Counted from the stretch's first letter, positions 1 to 9,321 are shown. The stretch: DNA of 64,000 bases from Pelomicrobium methylotrophicum (GCF_008014345.1 NZ_VPFL01000005.1:1-64000), one strand, 5' to 3'. The notes: generated from the sequence alone by a model not told the origin. A program made the numbers and translations.

Positions 1-191
1 CCAACACCTGCTACAGCTTTGTCTCCGACACCGAGGCGGTGCATGTGGCCTCGGTGCACCAGTACGACCCGGAGAAAAAGACCATGGTGACGGTCCCGGG
101 CGCGGGCGGCTTGTCCAGCGCCCGCAACCAGATGGAAGCCCACTACGCCTGGGCCTGGGGCCAAAATATCTGGACCGATATGCTTGCGTGA
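1..191 (+). CDS. flavocytochrome c sulfide dehydrogenase flavoprotein subunit, C-terminal end (partial)
   Basis: An open frame enters at the left edge (codons in phase from base 3) and stops at TGA 189-191, giving about 63 residues. It starts NTCYSFVSDTEAVHVASVH, typical of the C-terminal flavin-binding domain of FccB/SoxF-type sulfide dehydrogenases, where an Asn-Thr-Cys-Tyr-Ser stretch precedes the last strands. The family oxidises sulfide in the periplasm with FAD and passes electrons to a cytochrome c subunit. Only the tail is visible, so the FAD site, the redox cysteines and the signal peptide cannot be checked. A more general FAD/NAD(P) oxidoreductase of the same fold is the alternative. 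Confidence 0.7.
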   Translation, partial: NTCYSFVSDTEAVHVASVHQYDPEKKTMVTVPGAGGLSSARNQMEAHYAWAWGQNIWTDMLA

Positions 192-310
192 TCACCACCG
201 TCTCGACCCACCCAACGCTCGTTCCTGGGGCGAGCAAAAATTCGCCAGCGCAAGAGGGAGGGTTTTGACAGGAAGCGCGGCACCGCGCACTTTACCGAAA
301 CCCGCGGAAA

Positions 311-563
311 GCGCGAGAGCGGCCACACCTTTCTTTCCAGCTCTTGAGCGACAGCGCGTTGCAGTTGAAGCGGCTGCTACGGCTGCCGACGTTCACCGCC
401 GGAGGGATGGAGCTGTACAAGCGGCTGACGCCGATCGTGGAAGGTGGGACGGAACGTAAAGGTCTTCTATCCCGTGTTTCCCCCGGCTAGGAACGCGGAG
501 GAGGTCATCGCTTGGCTGCGAAATGAAACCCTGGACGGCGCGCCGCAGGCGGACTGCCCATAA
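311..563 (+). pseudogene. peroxiredoxin (AhpC/TSA-like) C-terminal remnant, frameshifted
   Basis: Codons in the frame of base 311 read ...ERPHLSFQLLSDSALQLKRL and then LRLPTFTAGGMELYKRLTPI. The match shifts by one base near 460 and continues VFYPVFPPARNAEEVIAWL to a stop at 561-563. This pattern (LLSD, LPTF, GM.LYKRLT, VFYPVFPP.RNAEEV.AWL) is the C-terminal half of a known thioredoxin-fold peroxiredoxin family. No start codon and no catalytic-cysteine half are present upstream before the sulfide dehydrogenase stop at 191, and the two parts need a frameshift to join. The piece is therefore read as gene debris. Identification rests on recalled family sequence. Confidence 0.6.
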
Positions 564-630
564 GCTTTGGCGCGGGCAGCCGAGAGCGATCACCAAGGGT
601 ATACTTTATGCCGGGTAGTGGGGATAAAGC

Positions 631-831
631 ATGAGCAAAGTCGAAGACCTCGAGAAGCAGATTCAACAGCTATCGCTCGAGGAATTGGCCGAGTTCCGGC
701 GTTGGTTCGCCGAATTTGATGCGCACCTCTGGGACTGGCAGTTCGAAGCGGATGTGAAGGCTGGGAAGCTCGATGAGCGAGCGGAGAAGGCCCTTCGTGC
801 CCATTCGACGGGTCAATCTACAAAACTTTGA
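631..831 (+). CDS. small antitoxin-like protein
   Basis: This 66-residue acidic protein begins MSKVEDLEKQIQQLSLEELA. A helical, coiled-coil-like N-terminus is followed by FRRWFAEFDAHLWDWQFEAD and a charged tail ending in KL. It resembles a widespread small antitoxin-like family usually found just upstream of a RelE/ParE-type toxin. Its stop codon overlaps the TTG start of the (broken) toxin reading frame at 828, the standard coupled arrangement. The frame is intact while its partner is damaged, as expected when an antitoxin outlives a decayed toxin. DNA binding has not been shown for this sequence; the role is inferred from gene order. Confidence 0.65.
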   Translation: MSKVEDLEKQIQQLSLEELAEFRRWFAEFDAHLWDWQFEADVKAGKLDERAEKALRAHSTGQSTKL

Positions 832-1087
832 ACCATTATGCTTCGCCCGAGTTCTGGTCTTGCTATCGGGCCCTTCCCAAAGAAGTCCAGGCGCTCGCGG
901 ATAAGTCTTTCGCCCTTCTCAAGGCCGATACACGGCGCCCTTCGCTCCATCTGAAAAGAAAAAAGTCGGCCGCTTCTGGTCCGTGCGAATCGGGTTGCAC
1001 TACCGAGCTATCGCTGTCGAGGTGCCGGACGGTTTGCTCTGATTCTGGATTGTCACCCATGGGGAGTGCGACAAACTCGTCGGCTGA
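828..1087 (+). pseudogene. RelE/ParE-like toxin, broken by a frameshift and an in-frame stop
   Basis: The frame starts at TTG 828, overlapping the antitoxin stop, and reads LNHYASPEFWSCYRALPKEV and onward to ...SLHLK. In an A-rich run near 950-962 the family-like sequence jumps frame and continues KVGRFWSVRIGLHYRAIAVE, VPDGLL, then TGA (1040-1042), FWIVTHGECDKLVG and a final stop at 1085-1087. Relatives have Trp where this TGA stands (LLWFW), so it is probably a nonsense change. The protein is broken by two separate lesions, which argues for real decay over one sequencing slip. RelE/ParE toxins cleave mRNA or act on gyrase; no active product is expected here. Confidence 0.7.
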
Positions 1088-1164
1088 CCTGCCGTTTGGG
1101 AAGATGCCGAACAACGCCTCTGAATCAGCTTACTGGGGGGTTGAGCGAAGCGAAACGCCCCGAG

Positions 1165-2868
1165 CTAACGCCCGGCATTTCCCCAGGAATCGCGAAGGGT
1201 GACGGTGCGGTTGAACACCGGCCGTCCGGGCGCGTGGTCGCGCAGGTCGGCGACGAAGTAGCCGTGTCGCTCGAACTGGAACCGCTCCTCGGGCTGGGCG
1301 GCGGCGGCGAGCGGCTCCACCCAAGCGCGGATCACCCGCTTAGAATGGGGGTTCAGGTCTTCCCGATAGTCCCGGCCGCCCGCGCCGGGGTGGGGAACCG
1401 AGAACAGCCGGTCGTACAGGCGCACTTCCGCCGCCACGGCGTGCCGGGCCGACAACCAATGGATGTTGCCCTTGACCTTGCGGCTCTCCGCTCCCGGGGT
1501 GCCGCTCTTGGTCTGGGGGTCGTAGGTGCAATGCACCTCCAGCACGCGCCCCTGCGCGTCTTTCTTCACGTCCACGCATTTCACCAGATAGGCGTAGCGC
1601 AGCCGCACTTCCGTCCCCGGTGAAAGCCGGAAGTAGCCCTTGGGCGGATCCTCCATGAAATCGTCGCGCTCGATCAGGAGTTCCCGTGAGAAGGGCAGCG
1701 CCCGAGTGCCCAGCTCGGGCTTCTGCGGGTGGTTGGGCGCACTGCAGGTCTCTTCCTGCCCTTGCGGGTAGTTCACGATCACCAGCTTCAAGGGATTGAG
1801 CACCGCGATGCGCCGCAGCGCGCGCTCGTTCAGGTCTTCCCGGATGCAGTCCTCCAGCACGGTCATGTCGATCCACGACTCCTGCTTGGAGACGCCGATG
1901 CGCTCTACGAAGAGACGAATCCCCTCGGGGGTGAAGCCGCGGCGCCGACAGCCCACCAGGGTGGGCATGCGCGGGTCATCCCAGCCGTCCACGTGGCCGC
2001 CTTCCACCAGCTCGATCAGCTTGCGCTTGGAAAGCACCGTGTAGAGGAGGTTCAGGCGAGTGAACTCGTACTGCCGGGAGTGCCAGGGCAACACCTCGGC
2101 TAGCTCGTCCAAGATCCAGTCGTAGAGGGCCCGGTGGTCCTCGAACTCCATGGTGCAGATGGAATGGGTGATTCGCTCCAGCGCGTCCGAGATGCAATGG
2201 GCATAGTCGTACAGGGGATAGATGCACCACTTGTTCCCCGTGCGGTGGTGGGGCACGTGGCGGATACGGTAGATCACCGGATCGCGTAGGTTGATGTTGG
2301 GCGAGGCCATGTCGATCTTGAGCCGCAGCACGTGGGCGCCGTCGGGAAACTCGCCGGCGCGCATGCGCCGGAAGAGATCCAGGTTCTCTTCCACCGAGCG
2401 GTCGCGGTAGGGGCTGTTCCTGCCTGGCTCGGTGAGGGTGCCGCGGTAGTCGCGGATCTCCTCGGCGGAGAGGCTGTCCACGTAGGCCTTACCCTTGCGG
2501 ATCAGGTACTCGGCGAACTCGTAAAACTTGTCGAAGTAATCCGAAGCGTAGTACAGGTGCTCGCCCCAGTCGAAGCCCAGCCAGCGCACCGATTCCAGGA
2601 TGGAGTCCACGTACTCCTGTTCCTCCTTCTCCGGATTGGTGTCGTCGAAGCGCATGTGGCACTCGCCGCCGTAATCCCGGGCCAGGCCGAAGTTGATACA
2701 GATCGACTTGGCGTGGCCGATGTGGAGGTAGCCGTTGGGCTCGGGGGGAAAGCGGGTCGCGACACGGCCGCCCCACTTGTTGGTGCGCAAGTCCTCCTCG
2801 ATGATCTGGCGCAGGAAGTTGGTGACGTGGGCGGCGGGGGGCTTGGATACGGGTTTGGGCGCTGACAT
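1165..2868 (-). CDS. glnS: glutaminyl-tRNA synthetase
   Basis: This 567-residue class I aminoacyl-tRNA synthetase charges tRNA-Gln with glutamine in the cytoplasm using ATP. The HIGH motif is at residues 49-52 ([10 protein letters not shown]) and the KMSKS counterpart is LSKRK at 279-283, the form typical of GlnRS. The DDTNPEKE segment near residue 75 is also characteristic. The anticodon-binding beta-barrel domain fills the C-terminal half. Length fits bacterial GlnRS. The ATG at 2868 gives the usual short Ala/Pro/Lys-rich leader before the conserved [11 protein letters not shown]. The gene stands alone: upstream lies a repeat-rich gap, downstream the decayed toxin on the opposite strand. 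Confidence 0.97.
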   Translation of the reverse strand: MSAPKPVSKPPAAHVTNFLRQIIEEDLRTNKWGGRVATRFPPEPNGYLHIGHAKSICINFGLARDYGGECHMRFDDTNPEKEEQEYVDSILESVRWLGFDWGEHLYYASDYFDKFYEFAEYLIRKGKAYVDSLSAEEIRDYRGTLTEPGRNSPYRDRSVEENLDLFRRMRAGEFPDGAHVLRLKIDMASPNINLRDPVIYRIRHVPHHRTGNKWCIYPLYDYAHCISDALERITHSICTMEFEDHRALYDWILDELAEVLPWHSRQYEFTRLNLLYTVLSKRKLIELVEGGHVDGWDDPRMPTLVGCRRRGFTPEGIRLFVERIGVSKQESWIDMTVLEDCIREDLNERALRRIAVLNPLKLVIVNYPQGQEETCSAPNHPQKPELGTRALPFSRELLIERDDFMEDPPKGYFRLSPGTEVRLRYAYLVKCVDVKKDAQGRVLEVHCTYDPQTKSGTPGAESRKVKGNIHWLSARHAVAAEVRLYDRLFSVPHPGAGGRDYREDLNPHSKRVIRAWVEPLAAAAQPEERFQFERHGYFVADLRDHAPGRPVFNRTVTLRDSWGNAGR

Positions 2869-2939
2869 CGTAGGGGGTAGCGAATCGGTTTTCTTGATAG
2901 CGCAGAGTTTACCCGAGGAAGCCCGGGCCTAGAACGGCT

Positions 2940-3370
2940 CCAGCCACGGGGCGGGCGTCCAGTGCCCAAGCGCAGCGCGGGCGATCGGGCCGCGGGCAGG
3001 CTTTGCGGCGGTGGTGCCGGCGTCCGCGGGCGCGCCGGAGCGCGGAGCAGGGGCCGCCGGAGGGCGGAGGAGGGGCCCCAGCGTTTCGCTGGGGATTCGA
3101 CCCCGGAGGCGGTCGTGGCGGTCGGCGGCCCCTTGCGTCCGGGCTCGGGTCGCATCCCCATCGTACCGATGGGGCCCCTGCTCCACCTCGCCGGCCGCCC
3201 CTTTTGGGGATGCGACCGTGAAGGCGCGCATCGCCCGCGGGGTGCGGCGCGCCATCGCCCCGGGGAAGGGGTGGGGGGCCCTTCCCTTCCCCCATGGCCG
3301 GGTCGCACCTCCGCCCTTCGGGCGCAGGCACTGCGACCCCGTCCGCGGGCGCCCCTGCCCAGGATCCCCT
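2940..3370. repeat. GC-rich island of nested palindromes between glnS and the SWIB gene
   Basis: The 676-bp gap between glnS and the SWIB gene is mostly inverted repeats. Clear hairpins are CCCCAGCG/CGCTGGGG (3076-3094) and CCCCATCG/CGATGGGG (3156-3174), both with 3-nt loops. The second lies inside a larger inverted pair, GTCGCATCCCC near 3149 and GGGGATGCGAC near 3207. Positions 3300-3333 carry a 34-base core, followed by ccgtccgcgggcgccc at 3339-3354, and both recur inside the EAL gene near 7807-7861. Open frames across the island on both strands are low-complexity by-products of the palindromes. It looks like a REP/BIME- or MITE-type repeat cluster; no gene is supported. Confidence 0.6.
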
Positions 3371-3544
3371 GTTTGAAACGGCATCGGTCGGCGCGAAGCC
3401 CGGAAAAATGGGGCGCGGTGGGCAGAAACCCCTTGCGTCATGCAAAAAGCTTAGGCATTCTCTCGTCGCCGAGCTATTCGCCTTGAGCAAGGCACGTACA
3501 CCGAGGGGAAAAGGCGACCGCACGAATCGTTTGGAGGGAAGACT

Positions 3545-3979
3545 ATGGCAACCAAGAAAACCGCGAAAAAGCCGGCGGCCAAGAAGCCGGCGGCGAAGAA
3601 ACCCGCCGCGAAGAAGCCCGCGGCCAAAAAGCCGGCAGCGAAGAAGCCGGCCGCCAAGAAGCCGGTGGCCAAGAAGCCATCCGCGGCTAAGAAGCCGGTC
3701 AAGAAGGCGGCAAAGCCGGCCGCCAAGCGCACGCCGAACGCTGCTTTCATGAAGGCGATGACCCCGGATGCCACGTTGGCGGCCGTGGTGGGCTCAAGCC
3801 CCATGCCGAGGACTGAAGTCACCAAGAAAGTCTGGGACTACATCAAGAAGAACAAGCTGCAGGACACTGTGAACAAGCGCATGATCAACGCCGATGACAA
3901 GCTGAAAGCCGTCTTCGGCGGCAAGAGCCAGGTGTCCATGTTCGAGATGACCAAGCTGGTCAACAAGCATCTGAGCTGA
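3545..3979 (+). CDS. SWIB/MDM2-domain protein with a Lys/Ala/Pro-rich histone H1-like tail
   Basis: The protein has 144 residues. Residues about 4-60 are repeats of a PAAKK unit, resembling eukaryotic histone H1 tails and bacterial AlgP/HctB-like DNA-binding tails. Residues about 65-140 form a SWIB (BAF60b/MDM2) domain: MPRTEVTKKVWDYIKKNKLQ, then DTVNKRMINADDKLKAVFGG and VSMFEMTKLVNKHLS. Such fusions are common in Betaproteobacteria and are thought to bind DNA in the nucleoid; the exact role is unknown. Ribosome-binding sequence TTGGAGGGAAG sits just before the ATG. The pentapeptide array is encoded by near-repeated codons, so its length may vary between strains. Confidence 0.92.
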   Translation: MATKKTAKKPAAKKPAAKKPAAKKPAAKKPAAKKPAAKKPVAKKPSAAKKPVKKAAKPAAKRTPNAAFMKAMTPDATLAAVVGSSPMPRTEVTKKVWDYIKKNKLQDTVNKRMINADDKLKAVFGGKSQVSMFEMTKLVNKHLS

Positions 3980-3988
3980 CCCTCTTCC

Positions 3989-4025
3989 GCCCCGCTCGCC
4001 GGTTTGCTCCGATCGCGGGCGGGGC
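3989..4025 (+). terminator. possible hairpin after the SWIB gene
   Basis: GCCCCGC (3989-3995) can pair with GCGGGGC (4019-4025) with extra pairs inside the stem. It lies 10 bases after the SWIB stop codon. No T-run follows, so it is only a weak intrinsic-terminator candidate. The rest of 4026-4303 has no gene I can support. Confidence 0.3.
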
Positions 4026-4303
4026 CTCGCCTTCCTCCCGGGCGCCGCGCTGGCCCGATGCCCCCTTCGTCGGCCCCGCAGGAGCCCCTCGTTCTCCCTC
4101 CAAAGCTGTATCCTGGGCTGGCATGGCGGCTTGGCCATCCGCCTGGGCCCCCCCGGCAGCGCATGCGGCGCGCGCCGCTGGCGTCGAGCAGACCGGCCCC
4201 TTGCCCCGCATGAAAACATCATCCGAGATTCACGATGAAGAAGCGGTTTCCAAGCGGTGCGCCGGGGAATACGATATCGGCATGGTGAAAGCCGGGGGGT
4301 GGT

Positions 4304-6181
4304 TTGAGCGGCAGACACAGCCATGGCGCCGATGGGTCGCCCAGCGGGGGCGGGTCACGCGGGCCCCAGAAACGACAGGCGCCCTCCAAGCCCTCGAGAC
4401 GGGCCTTCGCGAGCGTCCTCGCGGCCCGTAAAGCGTCGCTGATCGCGTTTTTCGCCGCCCTGCTGACGCTGGTGGCCATGGGGTGGCTTTCGCACCAGAC
4501 CGAGCGCGAGCGGCAGGCCCTCAACCAATGGGTGTTTCACACCTACGAGGTGCTGTTGTCCCTGGAACGGGTCGTCGGTTTCCTCAATGAGGCAGAGCTG
4601 GACCACGCAGAGATCCTGTTCTATGGGGACTTAAGCCGTCGGGCCAGCCGGGAGACCAACATCGCCCGAGCTGAGATCCTGATCTACGAGATTGAACAGC
4701 TCGTCGCCGACAATCCCCGCCAGGGGGAGCGGGTGCGCGAGCTCAAGCGGCGCCTCGAAGCCCGCGTGGCCGCCATGCGGCAGACCGAGGCGGCGATCGA
4801 GTCAAAAGGCCGCGCGGCCGGGCTGCGGCGGTTCCGTGAGCACGGGCTCCAGGCCCGGCAGGCGGTTCTCGAGGCGCTCGCGGTGGTGGAAGGCGAGGAA
4901 CGCCTCCTGCTCGAGGAGCGGCTGAGAAGCGTCGATCGCTTGGCGGCCCGGAATCGAGTGCTCATCGTGATCGGCTACGCGGCCGCCTTCGCGCTCCTCA
5001 TCCTGGGGTTCGGGCTCATCGCCCAGGAGAGCGTCGCGCGCCTGCGGGCGCAGCGGGAGGCGGAGGCGTACGCGAGGGAGGTGGAAGACCTCTACAACAA
5101 CGCGCCTTGCGGCTACCATTCCCTCGATGCGGACGGAATGTTCGTGCGCGTGAACAACACCGAGCTTTCCTGGCTCGGCTATCGCCGTGAGGAGCTCGTC
5201 GGGCGCATGAAGTTTTCCGACCTTCTGACCCCCGCCAGCCGGGAGAAATTCCAGGACAGCTTCCCCCGCTTCAAGGAGCAGGGAAGGGTGGCGGACTTGG
5301 AGTTCGATTTGCTGCGCAAGGACGGAAGCATTCTGCCGGTGTCGCTCTCTGCCACCGCGGTGCGGGATTCCCGGGGAAACTTCGTCATGAGCCGCTCCAC
5401 GCTGTTCGACCTGAGCGCCCGGCGGCAGGCCGAAGCGGAGAGGGCCCGCCTGCACGAGGAGTTGCAGCGCCGTGCCGTCCAACTCGAAGCGACCAACCGG
5501 GAACTGGAGAGCTTCACTTACTCGGTGTCCCATGATCTGCGTGCGCCGCTGCGGGCGATCGACGGGTTCAGTCGCATCCTCGTGGAGGAGTACGGTGACC
5601 GGCTGGACGAGGAGGGGCGCCGGCTCCTTGGGATCGTCACCGACAACGCCTTCAAGATGGGCCGGTTGATCGACGATCTTCTGGCTTTTTCCCGCATGGG
5701 ACGCAAAGCCATCGCTTGGGAAACGTTGGACATGGGGGCCCTCGCGCGGGAGGCGGTGGCCGAGGTCCGTTCGCAGTTCCGGGCCGAGGCCGAGATTGAG
5801 ATCGCCCACATGCCGCCCGCGCGGGGCGACCGGGCGCTATTGCGCCAGGTGTGGGTCAATCTGATTTCCAACGCCCTCAAGTACAGCTCGAAACGGGAGC
5901 ATCCCCGGGTCGAGATCGGCGCAAGGCAGGAGGGCGCCGAGACCGCCTACTATGTGAAGGACAACGGCGTCGGCTTCGACATGCGCCACTACGACAAGCT
6001 CTTCGGCGTGTTCCAGCGGTTGCATTCCCACGAAGAGTTTTCCGGCACCGGTGTCGGGCTCGCCATCGTGCAGCGGATCGTCACACGGCACGGTGGCCGC
6101 GTTTGGGCCATGGCCGAAGTGGATCGGGGGGCCGAATTTTGCTTTATCCTGCCCGTCAAGGAGGCGCTGCATGATGAATGA
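4304..6181 (+). CDS. membrane sensor histidine kinase (CHASE3-like, PAS, HisKA, HATPase)
   Basis: This 625-residue sensor has transmembrane segments at about 44-60 and 218-240, enclosing a helical periplasmic CHASE3-like region ([14 protein letters not shown]...). A PAS domain follows at about 262-372, then a HisKA dimerisation helix with phospho-acceptor His410 ([18 protein letters not shown]) and an HATPase domain ([26 protein letters not shown]). This arrangement is typical of phytochrome-like kinases that pair with Rcp1-type regulators, and such a regulator overlaps its end (6171). The start is a TTG at 4304; no in-frame ATG gives the first membrane helix, so the N-terminus is uncertain. 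The signal is unknown. Confidence 0.9.
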   Translation: MSGRHSHGADGSPSGGGSRGPQKRQAPSKPSRRAFASVLAARKASLIAFFAALLTLVAMGWLSHQTERERQALNQWVFHTYEVLLSLERVVGFLNEAELDHAEILFYGDLSRRASRETNIARAEILIYEIEQLVADNPRQGERVRELKRRLEARVAAMRQTEAAIESKGRAAGLRRFREHGLQARQAVLEALAVVEGEERLLLEERLRSVDRLAARNRVLIVIGYAAAFALLILGFGLIAQESVARLRAQREAEAYAREVEDLYNNAPCGYHSLDADGMFVRVNNTELSWLGYRREELVGRMKFSDLLTPASREKFQDSFPRFKEQGRVADLEFDLLRKDGSILPVSLSATAVRDSRGNFVMSRSTLFDLSARRQAEAERARLHEELQRRAVQLEATNRELESFTYSVSHDLRAPLRAIDGFSRILVEEYGDRLDEEGRRLLGIVTDNAFKMGRLIDDLLAFSRMGRKAIAWETLDMGALAREAVAEVRSQFRAEAEIEIAHMPPARGDRALLRQVWVNLISNALKYSSKREHPRVEIGARQEGAETAYYVKDNGVGFDMRHYDKLFGVFQRLHSHEEFSGTGVGLAIVQRIVTRHGGRVWAMAEVDRGAEFCFILPVKEALHDE

Positions 6182-6617
6182 CTTCGAAGCGGTGGAGATC
6201 CTGCTGGTGGAGGACAGCCCCCAGGATGCCGAGCTGACGCTGCGGGCGCTGCGCAGGAACAACTTGGCCAATCAGCTCGTGTGGGTCAAGGACGGCCAGG
6301 AGGCGCTGGACTTCATCTTCTGCCAGGGCGCCTATGCTGGAAGGTCCATCAACCACCAGCCGCGGCTGGTCCTGCTGGACCTCAAGATGCCGAAAGTGGA
6401 CGGGATCGAGGTGCTGCGCAGGATCAAGGACGATGAGCGGACACGGCTCATTCCCGTGGTCATGATGACTTCGTCACGGGAGGAGCGGGACGTCGTCGAA
6501 AGCTACCGGCTCGGGGTCAACAGCTATATCGTGAAGCCGGTTGATTTCACTCAGTTCATGGAAACCGTGACCAAGGCCGGCCTCTACTGGATGCTCACCA
6601 ATCACGTGCCCCGATGA
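6171..6617 (+). CDS. single-domain response regulator (Rcp1 family)
   Basis: This 148-residue receiver domain has no output domain. The acidic pair is in LVEDSP (residues 12-17), the phosphorylated Asp is at 70 ([13 protein letters not shown]), and the Thr/Ser and Lys switch residues are in MMTSSREE and YIVKPVD. The insertion before the phospho-Asp strand fits the Rcp1 family, partners of phytochrome-like kinases. The ATG at 6171 follows AAGGAGG at the usual spacing and overlaps the kinase stop codon, so translation is probably coupled. It likely shuttles phosphate from the upstream kinase, perhaps to the receiver-EAL protein downstream. Confidence 0.92.
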   Translation: MMNDFEAVEILLVEDSPQDAELTLRALRRNNLANQLVWVKDGQEALDFIFCQGAYAGRSINHQPRLVLLDLKMPKVDGIEVLRRIKDDERTRLIPVVMMTSSREERDVVESYRLGVNSYIVKPVDFTQFMETVTKAGLYWMLTNHVPR

Positions 6618-6639
6618 CGAAAGGACCTGGCGTGTCCTC

Positions 6640-9321
6640 ATGCCGGCACCGCATCTCAAGATCCTGATCGCCGAAGACTCGGCGGCCGACGCGGAGCTGG
6701 AGGTTCGCGTGCTCAAACAGGCGGGCCTCAACTTTGAGTACCGGGTGGTGGAGGACGAGGCGGGGTTTCGCGCGGCGCTCGTCGAGTTCGTGCCGGATGT
6801 GATCCTTTCTGATTTTTCGATGCCGCGCTTCGATGGTCTGGCGGCGCTCGCGATCGCCCGCGAGCTTTCCCCCGACACGCCGTTCATCTTCGTGTCCGGA
6901 ACCATGGGGGAGACTTATGCCATCGAGGCGCTCAAGAGCGGGGCGGCCGATTACGTGCTCAAGAACAACTTGATGCGGCTGGGCCCGGCGGTGGAGCGCG
7001 CCTGGCACAACGCCCGGGAGCGGGCAGCGCGGCGCAAGATCGAAGCGGAGCTGGCGGCGGCGCGGGAGCGGCTGGAGAGCATCGTCACCTCGCTGCAGGA
7101 CGTGGTCTGGTCGGTGGGGCTCCCATCGCGGGAAGTCCTATACGTGAGCCCTGCGGCTCGCGGACTGTTCGGGCGGTCCCCGGAGGAGCTCGCGCAACGG
7201 CCGGACTTGCGCTTTGAGGCGGTTCACCCGGAGGACCGGCAGCGCGTGACAGCGGCGTGGGAGGCGTTCCTTGCCGGGGGTGTCTATGACCTCGAGTACC
7301 GCATCGTAGGGCCGGAGGGCGGCATCCGCTGGATTCACGACCGGGCGCGAACCGTGGTGGGCCCGGATGGCTCGCCCGTTCGCATCGATGGCATTGCCCG
7401 CGACATCACTGAGCGCATGGAGCAGCACCTGCGGCTTTTGCGGCTGGGCCGCATCCGCGAGATGCTGAGCGGTATCAACGCCGCCATCGTCCGCATCCGC
7501 GACCGTCAGGGGCTGTTCGATGCTGTGACCAGCATTTCGACCAGGCAGGGCGGTTTTCGCGCCGCCTGGATCGGGGAGATCGACAAAGAGACCCACGACG
7601 TGAAGCCCGTGGCGGTGCGGGGCCTGCCGGGGGGCTTCTTCGAGGGCTTGAAGTTGTCGTCGCTGCCGGGCGCCGACTGGCCCACGGGGCTGGCCGAGGT
7701 GGCCGCCCAAAACCGCGACGCCGTGGTCGCCAACGACCTGGAAGCGCGCACGAAGTGCGCTTACGCCCAGCGGGCGCTTGCCGCGGGCGCGCCATCGCCC
7801 GCTTCCGGGTCGCACCTCCGCCCTTCGGGCGCAGGCACTGCTCCGCCGTCCGCGGGCGCCCGCTCCGCCGCCTGCCTTCCCTTGACCGTGGAGGGCAAGG
7901 TGGTTGCGGTCATGGTGCTGCATGCCGCCGAGGCGGGGTTCTTTGATCGGGAAGAGGTGCGGCTGCTCAAGGAGCTGGCGGTCAACATCTCGTTTGCGCT
8001 GGAGCTGATGGCGAAGAACGAGCGCATCGACTACCTCGCGTTCTACGATGCGCTGACGGGGCTCGCCAACCGGACCCTGTTCCAGGAGCGGCTCGCCGAC
8101 TTCCTCGCCTCGGCGCGGGAAGGGGAGCGGGTGGCGCTGGCCCTCATCGACATCGATCGCTTCAAGCTGGTCAACGACACCCTGGGGATGCCCGGGGGCG
8201 ACGAGGTGCTCAAGAAGGTGGCCGCCCGCTTAACGGAGCGGCAGGGGGACCCGAAGGCCATCGGCCGCATCGGCGGGGATCTGTTCGCGGTGGCGGTCCA
8301 TCCCGTGCGGGACGAGGGCGAGCTGCTGCGGCTCGGCGAGGCCGTGCTGGACTTCCTGGAAATCCCTTTCGAGATCGAGCAGCAGGAGTTGCGGCTCACG
8401 GCGAAGGCGGGGATTGCGGTGTCTCCCTCCGACGGCACCGACGCGGAGACTCTCTTCCGCAACGCCGAGGCAGCGCTCAAGAAAGCGAAGCGCTCGGGCG
8501 ACCGGTACCTCTTCTACGCGCCCACTTTCAACGCCCGCGCCTCGGAGCAACTCACCCTGGAGACCAGGTTGCGGCGGGCGGTAGAGCGGGAAGAGTTCAC
8601 TTTGTTCTATCAGCCGAAGGTGAGCCTCGAAGACGGAGCGGTCGTGGGGCTCGAAGCGCTGCTGCGCTGGAACGACCCGGAGACGGGCCTCGTGCCACCG
8701 CTGCGGTTCATTTCCCTCCTCGAAGAAACGGGTCTGATCCTGGCCGTCGGCCGGTGGGCGTTTCATCGCGCCGCATCCGACTTCGTGGCGCTGGCGCGCC
8801 GGCTGGTGAAGCCCACGCCAATCGCCGTCAACGTCTCTGCGCTGCAGTTGCGGCAGCCGGATTTCGTCCGCACCGTGGAGGAGGCGGTCAAGGCGTGCGC
8901 CCCGTTCGGTTGCGGCATCGAGCTCGAGATCACCGAGAGCATGGTCATGCAGGACGTGCAGCAAAGCATCCTTCGCCTGAAGGAGGTGCGCGAGCTGGGG
9001 CCGGCCATTGCCATGGACGATTTCGGCACCGGTTACTCGTCCTTGAGCTACCTTTCGAAGCTGCCTCTCGATGCGGTCAAGATCGACCGCTCCTTCATCG
9101 TGGACATGACGGGCGACGCGGAGAGCATGTCGGTGGTGTCTGCCATCATCTCGTTGGCCCACGGACTGGGGCTCAAAGTGATCGCCGAAGGCGTCGAGAC
9201 CGAAGACCAATCTGAGCGGCTGCGGCGGCTGCACTGCGACCAGATCCAGGGCTACGTGTTCAGCCCGCCGGTTCCGCTGGAACAAGTGCTTCAGATCCTC
9301 ACCCGGGCGCAGAACCGCTAG
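6640..9321 (+). CDS. receiver-PAS-GAF-GGDEF-EAL signalling protein (probable c-di-GMP phosphodiesterase)
   Basis: This 893-residue protein contains a receiver (phospho-Asp58 in ILSDFSMPRFDG), a PAS/PAC domain at about 145-270, a GAF domain from about 285 to 460, a GGDEF domain at about 465-625 and an EAL domain at about 640-890. The diguanylate-cyclase signature is degenerate (RIGGDLFAV, GGDLF in place of GGDEF). The EAL side is intact: EALLRW, DDFGTGYSSL and VIAEGVET are all present. It is therefore predicted to degrade c-di-GMP, perhaps with the GGDEF domain as a GTP-sensing module. The GAF domain is interrupted in frame by a palindromic repeat around residues 382-408. It is third in an operon with the kinase and the small regulator. 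Confidence 0.93.
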   Translation: MPAPHLKILIAEDSAADAELEVRVLKQAGLNFEYRVVEDEAGFRAALVEFVPDVILSDFSMPRFDGLAALAIARELSPDTPFIFVSGTMGETYAIEALKSGAADYVLKNNLMRLGPAVERAWHNARERAARRKIEAELAAARERLESIVTSLQDVVWSVGLPSREVLYVSPAARGLFGRSPEELAQRPDLRFEAVHPEDRQRVTAAWEAFLAGGVYDLEYRIVGPEGGIRWIHDRARTVVGPDGSPVRIDGIARDITERMEQHLRLLRLGRIREMLSGINAAIVRIRDRQGLFDAVTSISTRQGGFRAAWIGEIDKETHDVKPVAVRGLPGGFFEGLKLSSLPGADWPTGLAEVAAQNRDAVVANDLEARTKCAYAQRALAAGAPSPASGSHLRPSGAGTAPPSAGARSAACLPLTVEGKVVAVMVLHAAEAGFFDREEVRLLKELAVNISFALELMAKNERIDYLAFYDALTGLANRTLFQERLADFLASAREGERVALALIDIDRFKLVNDTLGMPGGDEVLKKVAARLTERQGDPKAIGRIGGDLFAVAVHPVRDEGELLRLGEAVLDFLEIPFEIEQQELRLTAKAGIAVSPSDGTDAETLFRNAEAALKKAKRSGDRYLFYAPTFNARASEQLTLETRLRRAVEREEFTLFYQPKVSLEDGAVVGLEALLRWNDPETGLVPPLRFISLLEETGLILAVGRWAFHRAASDFVALARRLVKPTPIAVNVSALQLRQPDFVRTVEEAVKACAPFGCGIELEITESMVMQDVQQSILRLKEVRELGPAIAMDDFGTGYSSLSYLSKLPLDAVKIDRSFIVDMTGDAESMSVVSAIISLAHGLGLKVIAEGVETEDQSERLRRLHCDQIQGYVFSPPVPLEQVLQILTRAQNR
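7787..7861 (+). repeat. copy of the palindromic repeat inserted in frame in the GAF-domain coding region
   Basis: Bases 7807-7840 are identical over 34 nt to 3300-3333. The flanks gcgcgccatcgccc (7787-7800) and ccgtccgcgggcgccc (7846-7861) also recur in the same order at 3247-3260 and 3339-3354. The element keeps the reading frame and adds a Gly/Pro/Ser/Ala-rich loop to the GAF domain. Internal hairpin CGCCC-TT-CGGGCG and outer GCGGGCGC/GCGCCCGC arms make it palindromic. Confidence 0.7.

Noticed and set aside
2909-3523. Several 100-200 codon frames on both strands between glnS and the SWIB gene
   Set aside because: They are Arg/Pro/Gly-rich by-products of GC-rich palindromes, with no conserved motif.
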